Positions 58,654 to 64,000 of a stretch of 64,000 nucleotides of DNA are shown in pieces. Each line of letters begins with the position of its first letter. Within the stretch, counting starts at the first letter, position 1. The notes beneath the pieces are model-generated. The model searched no databases. It saw only the letters and a list, made by a program, of their open reading frames with translations, and had not been told where the DNA came from. This DNA comes from Rhodococcus sp. IEGM 1379 (GTDB lineage Bacteria > Actinomycetota > Actinomycetes > Mycobacteriales > Mycobacteriaceae), in the NCBI RefSeq assembly GCF_030056815.1, contig NZ_JASHKR010000012.1, forward strand, positions 1-64,000, in the 5' to 3' direction. Position numbers and translations under genes: made by a program.

Positions 58654-60072
58654 TTAGTGGAGTTCTTCGCCGATGCGGTGAACGTGAATCAGGTTGGTGG
58701 AGCCCACCGTTCCCGGAGGCGATCCAGCGACGATGACCACGAGGTCACCCTTCGCGTATCGGCCGAGTGCGAGCAATGCGATATCAACCTGACGCACCAT
58801 CTCGTCGGTGGTGGACACCGGGTCGACGAGGAAGGTTTCGGTTCCCCACGTCAGTGTCAGCTGACTGCGCACCGCAGGCAGCGGCGTAAACGCGAGCAGC
58901 GGCAACGGCGTGTGCAAGCGAGCCAACCGGCGCACTGTGTCGCCGGACTGCGTGAAGGCAACCAGAGCCTTGGCGTCGAGACGCTCTCCGATATCGCGTG
59001 CAGCGTAAGAGATTACGCCGCGCTTGGTGCGCGGGACGTGCGTCAGCGGAGGTACGCGAGTCGTCTCGTTCTCGACGGCCTCGACGATGCGGGCCATGGT
59101 GCGAACTGTTTCCATGACGTACTTGCCGACCGACGTTTCACCGGAAAGCATGACCGCGTCGGCACCGTCGAGAACGGCGTTGGCGACGTCGGAAGCCTCG
59201 GCGCGCGTGGGGCGCGAGTTCTCGATCATGGACTCGAGCATCTGCGTCGCCACGATGACGGGCTTGGCGTTTTCGCGAGCGATCTGGATGGCGCGCTTCT
59301 GCACGAGCGGAACCTGCTCGAGCGGCAACTCCACACCGAGGTCACCGCGGGCGACCATGACGGCGTCGAACGCCAACACGATTGCTTCGAGGTTGTCGAT
59401 GGCTTCGGGCTTTTCGAGCTTCGCAATGACGGGAACGCGGCGGCCGACTCGATCCATGATGGCGTGAACCAGTTCGATGTCCGCAGGCGAACGAACGAAC
59501 GACAGAGCGATGAAGTCGACACCCAGCTTGAGTGCAAATTCGAGGTCTGCGATGTCCTTGCCGGACAACGCGGGAACCGACACGTTCATGCCGGGCAGCG
59601 AGAGACCCTTGTTGTTGCTGACGGGGCCGCCTTCGGTGACCAGGCACACGACGTCGTTGCCGTCGATCGCGGTGACGACAAGACCGACCTTGCCGTCGTC
59701 GACCAACAGGCGATCGCCGGGCTTTGCGTCACGCGCAAGTTCTTTGTAGGTGGTTCCGACGCGGTCGTGCGTACCTTCGACCTCGTCGACGGTGATGCGA
59801 ATCTCTTCACCGCTTTCCCAGATTGTCCGCTCGTCCTTGAAACGACCGAGGCGGATTTTCGGGCCCTGCAAGTCTGCGAGCACGCCGACGGCTTTGCCGG
59901 TCGCCTCGGATGCCGCGCGGACGCGGATGTAGTTCTCTTCGTGATCGGCGTGGTCGCCGTGGCTGAAGTTGAGTCGGGCCACGTCCATGCCGCTCTCCAC
60001 GAGCTCACGGATCCGGTCGCCAGTCGCTGTTGCGGGTCCCAGGGTGCATACAATTTTTGTCCGTCGGTTCAC
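58654..60072 (-). CDS. pyk: pyruvate kinase
   Basis: Pyruvate kinase (472 aa), making ATP and pyruvate from phosphoenolpyruvate: RRTKIVCTLGPAT at the N-terminus, MDVARLNFSHGDHADH, DLQGPKIRLG, LSGKDIADLEFALKLGVDFI, the catalytic IAKLEKPEAIDNLE, VMVARGDLGVELP and the signature-containing KPVIVATQMLESM. The C-terminal domain is complete. GTG start at 60072. It is upstream of tesB; the same pair occurs in mycobacteria as I recall. Confidence 0.97.
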   Translation of the reverse strand: MNRRTKIVCTLGPATATGDRIRELVESGMDVARLNFSHGDHADHEENYIRVRAASEATGKAVGVLADLQGPKIRLGRFKDERTIWESGEEIRITVDEVEGTHDRVGTTYKELARDAKPGDRLLVDDGKVGLVVTAIDGNDVVCLVTEGGPVSNNKGLSLPGMNVSVPALSGKDIADLEFALKLGVDFIALSFVRSPADIELVHAIMDRVGRRVPVIAKLEKPEAIDNLEAIVLAFDAVMVARGDLGVELPLEQVPLVQKRAIQIARENAKPVIVATQMLESMIENSRPTRAEASDVANAVLDGADAVMLSGETSVGKYVMETVRTMARIVEAVENETTRVPPLTHVPRTKRGVISYAARDIGERLDAKALVAFTQSGDTVRRLARLHTPLPLLAFTPLPAVRSQLTLTWGTETFLVDPVSTTDEMVRQVDIALLALGRYAKGDLVVIVAGSPPGTVGSTNLIHVHRIGEELH

Positions 60073-60146
60073 GGCTCGAGCCTAGTCGCTCCCCGGTCGC
60101 ACTTCTATCCGGCACTTCGGACGTGCACTTTCCGTTCTTACTCGAT

Positions 60147-61652
60147 TCAGTTACGACGTCGAATTCCCATTGGCAAGGCGTCGGGGTGAACAGGCGCCGG
60201 AAGCATTGACGCCCCAGTCAGATACACGTCGACAGCTCGGGCTGCCGAACGTCCTTCGGCTATCGCCCACACCACCAGCGACGCACCGCGATGCGCGTCA
60301 CCACACACGAAGACGCCGGGTTGTGAAGTCTGCCAATCCTGTCCGCAGGCGATCACTCCACGCGGATTCGGCTCCACTCCCAGGCTGGCAAGCAGGGCGC
60401 CTTCCCCGACGCCGGCGAAGCCGACCGCGAGTAGCACCAGTTCACAGGGCAGTTCGAACGGATCGCCCACAGGCTCGGCCGCCGGTCGACCGCCGGATGC
60501 TTCTACGACACAAACCGGTGCGACGCGGACTCCCCGAACGTAGCCGTCGCCGACAAATTCCTGAGCGGCCACCTCGAACTCGCGGCGCCCGCCTTCTGCA
60601 TCAGCGGGCGCCGCGCGGAGCGTCAGCGGCCAGAGTGGCCACGGATCCGCAGCGCTGTCCCGCACGCGGGGTGGTTGCTCGTGATAGTTCAACTCGACAA
60701 CGGATGCCGCGCCTTGCCTGTGAACGGTGCCGAGGCAATCGGCCGCCGTATCGCCGCCGCCGATGATCACGACGTTCTTGCCCGACGCACTGACCGGGCT
60801 AGGACCGTCACCGGCACATTCCCGGTTGGCCGGCATCAGGTAGTCCATCGCGAAATGAATACCCGCAAGGCCGCGGCCAGGCACGTCTACTTCTCTCGCC
60901 CGACCGGCCCCGATCGCCAGAATCACCGCGTCGTACGCCGCGGTCAGCTCACGTGTGTCCAGGTCGAGACCGACGTCGCAGTCGGTGACAAATCGAGTGC
61001 CCTCGCCGCGCAACTGACTCAGACGGCGATCGATCGCACTCTTGGCCAGTTTGAAATCAGGGATTCCGTAGCGGAGCAGTCCACCCGGTCGATCATCACG
61101 TTCGAAGACGGTGACTCTGTGACCCACCCTGGTCAACTGTTGCGCTGCCGCAAGCCCGGCCGGTCCGGAACCGACAATCGCCACCGTCCGTCCGGAGCGT
61201 TCGGCTGGGATGCGGTTCACCACAAAACCTTCGTCCCAGGCAGTATCGGCAATAGCTTGCTCGACGCGTTTGATCGCCACACTTCCCGTGGTTTGTGCCT
61301 CGGAAAGAGCTAATACGCAGGCAGTTTCGCACGGAGCCGGGCACAGGCGTCCAGTGAATTCCGGGAAATTATTGGTCTCGTGTAACCGATCCGCGGCAAG
61401 CGCCCAGTCGCCTCGACGGACCAGGTCGTTCCATTCCGGGATGAGATTTCCGAGGGGGCATCCCACGGATTCCGAATGGCAGTACGGGATTCCGCAATCC
61501 ATGCATCGGGATGCTTGTTCGCACGCCCCAGACTTACGCTCGCCGCGCGCCAATGCCTCGTAAACCTCACTCCAGTCCGCTGTTCGCTCCGAGGCCGGGC
61601 GCATCGGTGCCGAGGACCGCGGCATGCCGAGAAACCCTCGTGGATCAGGCAC
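60147..61652 (-). CDS. gltD: glutamate synthase, small subunit
   Basis: The NADPH-oxidising beta subunit of glutamate synthase (501 aa). The N-terminal Fe-S domain has [29 protein letters not shown] and [11 protein letters not shown]; the FAD site is [17 protein letters not shown], the NADPH site [15 protein letters not shown], and the C-terminal FAD contact [16 protein letters not shown]. It passes electrons to GltB. GTG 61652 overlaps the gltB stop by 8 bp and starts the family-typical PDPRGFLGM; the frame's extension to 61733 is spurious. Confidence 0.96.
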   Translation of the reverse strand: MPDPRGFLGMPRSSAPMRPASERTADWSEVYEALARGERKSGACEQASRCMDCGIPYCHSESVGCPLGNLIPEWNDLVRRGDWALAADRLHETNNFPEFTGRLCPAPCETACVLALSEAQTTGSVAIKRVEQAIADTAWDEGFVVNRIPAERSGRTVAIVGSGPAGLAAAQQLTRVGHRVTVFERDDRPGGLLRYGIPDFKLAKSAIDRRLSQLRGEGTRFVTDCDVGLDLDTRELTAAYDAVILAIGAGRAREVDVPGRGLAGIHFAMDYLMPANRECAGDGPSPVSASGKNVVIIGGGDTAADCLGTVHRQGAASVVELNYHEQPPRVRDSAADPWPLWPLTLRAAPADAEGGRREFEVAAQEFVGDGYVRGVRVAPVCVVEASGGRPAAEPVGDPFELPCELVLLAVGFAGVGEGALLASLGVEPNPRGVIACGQDWQTSQPGVFVCGDAHRGASLVVWAIAEGRSAARAVDVYLTGASMLPAPVHPDALPMGIRRRN

Positions 61653-64000
61653 TGGCTGTCTCCGCGAGGACCCCGTCGGAGTTCTCGACCACCGCGCCGT
61701 CCCGTGGAGGTGTGGCAACTGACTGCCCGGCAAGTACCCGCTCGTAGTCGACCGGCATCAACTTGGTGAATCTCCGGGATTCACGTGCCCACTCGGCAAG
61801 AAGCCGAGCACCGACCGGCGAGCCGGTGAGTTCGACGTGGGTGGCGATCGTGTTCTGCATCCACCGCAGATCATCGGCCGTCGGCACCTGCAGCGTGACC
61901 ATCGCGTGGTTGACATCGCGTGGATCTGCATCGAGAACAAACGCAATTCCACCGGACATTCCGGCAGCGACGTTTCGGCCGGTTGGCCCGAGAATGACGA
62001 CGCGACCGCCGGTCATGTATTCGCAGGCGTGGTCGCCGGTGCCCTCGACCACTGCGCGCGCCCCGGAGTTGCGCACAGCAAATCGCTCCCCAACCCGGCC
62101 TCGGGCGAAAAATTCTCCCGACGTAGCCCCGTACAGCACAGTATTGCCGGCTATCACCTGCTCTTCGGCACAGAACCTGGCGTCGAAACTCGGCCGAAGG
62201 ACAATTCTTCCGCCTGAAAGACCCTTTCCCACATAATCATTGGCGTCTCCGATCACTTCTAGTGTGATTCCGCTCGGCAGGAAGGCTCCGAGAGACTGCC
62301 CAGCGGTTCCGGTCAACCTGGCAACGATGGTGTTATCCGGTAACCCGGGCGCCCCGTATCTACGAGACACCTCGGCCCCAAGCGCTGTGCCCACTGCCCG
62401 GTCGGCAGTGCCGACAGGAAGTTCGATCCGAACCCGTTCGGCGTCGTCCAGCGCGCCGGCAGCACGGTCGACAAGCATCTGGTTCAACTCCCCCGCCCCT
62501 GGCCGACCGAGACCACCCGACAGGGGTTTCGGGGAACGCGGAACCACCATCAGCGGCGACATATCCAACGTCCGACTCTTCCACCCGCCATGTCCGCAGG
62601 CCACAAGCATGTCTGACCGACCTATCGCCTCATCGATACTGCGGAACCCTAAGCTGGCCAAGTACTCCCGCACGTCGTCGGCAAGAAACCGAAAGAAGTT
62701 CTCCACAAACTCGGGACGCCCGGTAAAGCGCGCACGCAACTCCGGGTCCTGGGTGGCAACACCGACCGGGCAGGTGTCGAGGTGACATACTCGCATCATC
62801 ACGCAACCGGCCGCGATCAGGGGTGCCGTCGAAAATCCGTACTCCTGCGCACCGAGTAGTGCCGCCACGACAACATCGCGTGCCGTCCGCATTCCGCCGT
62901 CGCATTGAAGCGTGATTCGGTCGCGTAACCCGTTGAGCACCAGCGTCTGCTGCGTCTCTGCAAGCCCGAGTTCCCAGGGGGTTCCGGCATGTTTTATCGA
63001 CGTGAGCGCAGCTGCTCCGGTACCGCCGTCGTGGCCGGAGATCAGAACAACATCCGCGTGGGCCTTTGCGACTCCGGCGGCAACCGTACCGACTCCGACC
63101 GCACTGACCAATTTGACGTGTATCCGTGCCCGATTGTTTGCTTGCCGCAAGTCGTAGATCAATTGAGCAAGATCTTCGATCGAGTAGATATCGTGATGCT
63201 GCGGCGGTGAGATGAGGCCGACGCCCGGAGTCGAATATCGTGTCCGGGCAATCCACGGATACACCTTGTACCCCGGAAGTTGGCCGCCCTCTCCCGGTTT
63301 CGCGCCCTGCGCCATCTTGATCTGGATGTCAGTCGCACTGATCAGATAGTCACTGGTCACTCCGAATCGTCCACTGGCTACCTGCTTTACTGCACTTCGC
63401 CGCAACGGATCATGAAGGCGGTCTTGATCTTCGCCGCCCTCCCCCGAGTTCGAGCGCGCTCCCATGGAATTCATCGCCTTCGCCATGGTCTCGTGCGCCT
63501 CCGCCGAGAGCGATCCGTAACTCATTGCCCCAGTCGAGAATCGACTCAATATCGACTCGGCCGATTCGACGTCCTCGATGCTGACGGCGGGCCGGAGCCC
63601 TCGCCGGAAGTCCAACATCCCACGGAGCGTTCCGCCCTCCGCGCATCGCCGATCGACCTCCTCGGTATATCGACGGAACACATCCGAACGGCCTGACCTG
63701 GTCGCATGCTGAAGAAAGAATACGGATTCCGGCGTAAACACGTGTGCTTCACCGCCCCGGCGATACCGGTACTCGCCGCCGGCCTCGAGACGCTTCGGAC
63801 CCATCGGCGGATCGGCATTCACGCGGGCGTGTCGTGTCGCGACTTCGCGGGCCAGCTCAGCGATTCCGACCCCGCCGAGCTTACTCGCCGTATTGCCGAA
63901 GTGCTCCCCGACCAATTTCCGGCTGAGTCCGATGGCTTCGAATACCTTTGCACCGGTATAGGACTGGACTACAGAGATCCCCATCTTGGACATGACCTTG
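61645..64000 (-). CDS. gltB: glutamate synthase, large subunit (C-terminal part, runs off the window)
   Basis: The last 785 residues of the alpha subunit, which makes two glutamates from glutamine and 2-oxoglutarate. Present: the FMN/2-oxoglutarate synthase domain ([64 protein letters not shown], the 3Fe-4S cysteines in [15 protein letters not shown]) and the C-terminal beta-helix ([40 protein letters not shown]). The frame is open to base 64000, so the glutaminase domain lies outside. Operon with gltD. Confidence 0.97.
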   Translation of the reverse strand, partial: KVMSKMGISVVQSYTGAKVFEAIGLSRKLVGEHFGNTASKLGGVGIAELAREVATRHARVNADPPMGPKRLEAGGEYRYRRGGEAHVFTPESVFFLQHATRSGRSDVFRRYTEEVDRRCAEGGTLRGMLDFRRGLRPAVSIEDVESAESILSRFSTGAMSYGSLSAEAHETMAKAMNSMGARSNSGEGGEDQDRLHDPLRRSAVKQVASGRFGVTSDYLISATDIQIKMAQGAKPGEGGQLPGYKVYPWIARTRYSTPGVGLISPPQHHDIYSIEDLAQLIYDLRQANNRARIHVKLVSAVGVGTVAAGVAKAHADVVLISGHDGGTGAAALTSIKHAGTPWELGLAETQQTLVLNGLRDRITLQCDGGMRTARDVVVAALLGAQEYGFSTAPLIAAGCVMMRVCHLDTCPVGVATQDPELRARFTGRPEFVENFFRFLADDVREYLASLGFRSIDEAIGRSDMLVACGHGGWKSRTLDMSPLMVVPRSPKPLSGGLGRPGAGELNQMLVDRAAGALDDAERVRIELPVGTADRAVGTALGAEVSRRYGAPGLPDNTIVARLTGTAGQSLGAFLPSGITLEVIGDANDYVGKGLSGGRIVLRPSFDARFCAEEQVIAGNTVLYGATSGEFFARGRVGERFAVRNSGARAVVEGTGDHACEYMTGGRVVILGPTGRNVAAGMSGGIAFVLDADPRDVNHAMVTLQVPTADDLRWMQNTIATHVELTGSPVGARLLAEWARESRRFTKLMPVDYERVLAGQSVATPPRDGAVVENSDGVLAETASA

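Overview
The window looks like a chromosome segment of an actinomycete, most likely Rhodococcus (erythropolis/qingshengii-like). The reasons are high G+C coding sequence with C/G-ending codons, actinobacterial families (DUF1844, SCO6745, HelR-type RNA polymerase recycling ATPase, PknK-like kinase, PdtaR-type ANTAR regulator, CoaE-GrpB fusion), and a gene order around uvrA, uvrB, coaE, rpsA, polA, pdtaR and tRNA-Leu that I recall from mycobacteria and relatives. The genus call is an inference; no database was searched.

Layout. 1-370 is the 5' leader of a minus-strand gene just outside the window (probably infC), with an intrinsic terminator and a Shine-Dalgarno at the very edge. 389-7695 holds small conserved genes, an F420-type oxidoreductase, a WYL regulator divergent from an alpha/beta hydrolase, uvrA and a metallo-beta-lactamase-fold hydrolase. 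7700-10392 is a decayed patch: two frameshifted genes and an IS5-family transposase remnant. 10438-17372 carries a secreted glycosidase, a DoxX protein with an 11-residue repeat tail, HelR, a lipoprotein, a universal stress protein and an SCO6745-family gene. 17417-24204 is the repair/translation block (uvrB, DUF402, coaE, a CAAX-protease-like gene, rpsA). 24513-34981 has a methyltransferase, a three-gene polar amino-acid ABC transporter, an isopropylmalate-dehydrogenase-like enzyme, a 2H phosphoesterase, a kinase/NB-ARC/LuxR fusion, a Zn-ribbon protein, an NlpC/P60 hydrolase and thioredoxin. 35051-38645 is polA, pdtaR and tRNA-Leu.

The most interesting part is a 13.9-kb AT-rich island, 38600-52501, inserted in the 3' half of tRNA-Leu and bounded by a 49-bp direct repeat. 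It has a tyrosine integrase beside the tRNA, a Fic-domain protein, and a minus-strand operon reading HNH endonuclease, small terminase, large terminase, portal, scaffold, major capsid, a 43-residue protein, a 106-residue protein, head-tail connector and head closure protein. Three orphan plus-strand genes and a small Zn-ribbon membrane protein complete it. I see no tail, lysis, lysogeny-repressor or recognisable replication gene. This is the architecture of a capsid-forming phage-inducible chromosomal island (cf-PICI-like satellite): it could build and fill its own heads but would have to borrow tails and lysis from a helper phage. Large terminase carries an insertion of about 180 residues, and the connector gene has a one-base frameshift, so whether the element still works is open.

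To the right, 52630-57744 has host genes of uncertain role, a broken M20 amidohydrolase next to its intact paralogue, and lipoproteins or secreted proteins. 57771-64000 is central metabolism on the minus strand: tesB and pyk (1 bp apart), then gltD and gltB (overlapping; gltB runs off the window).
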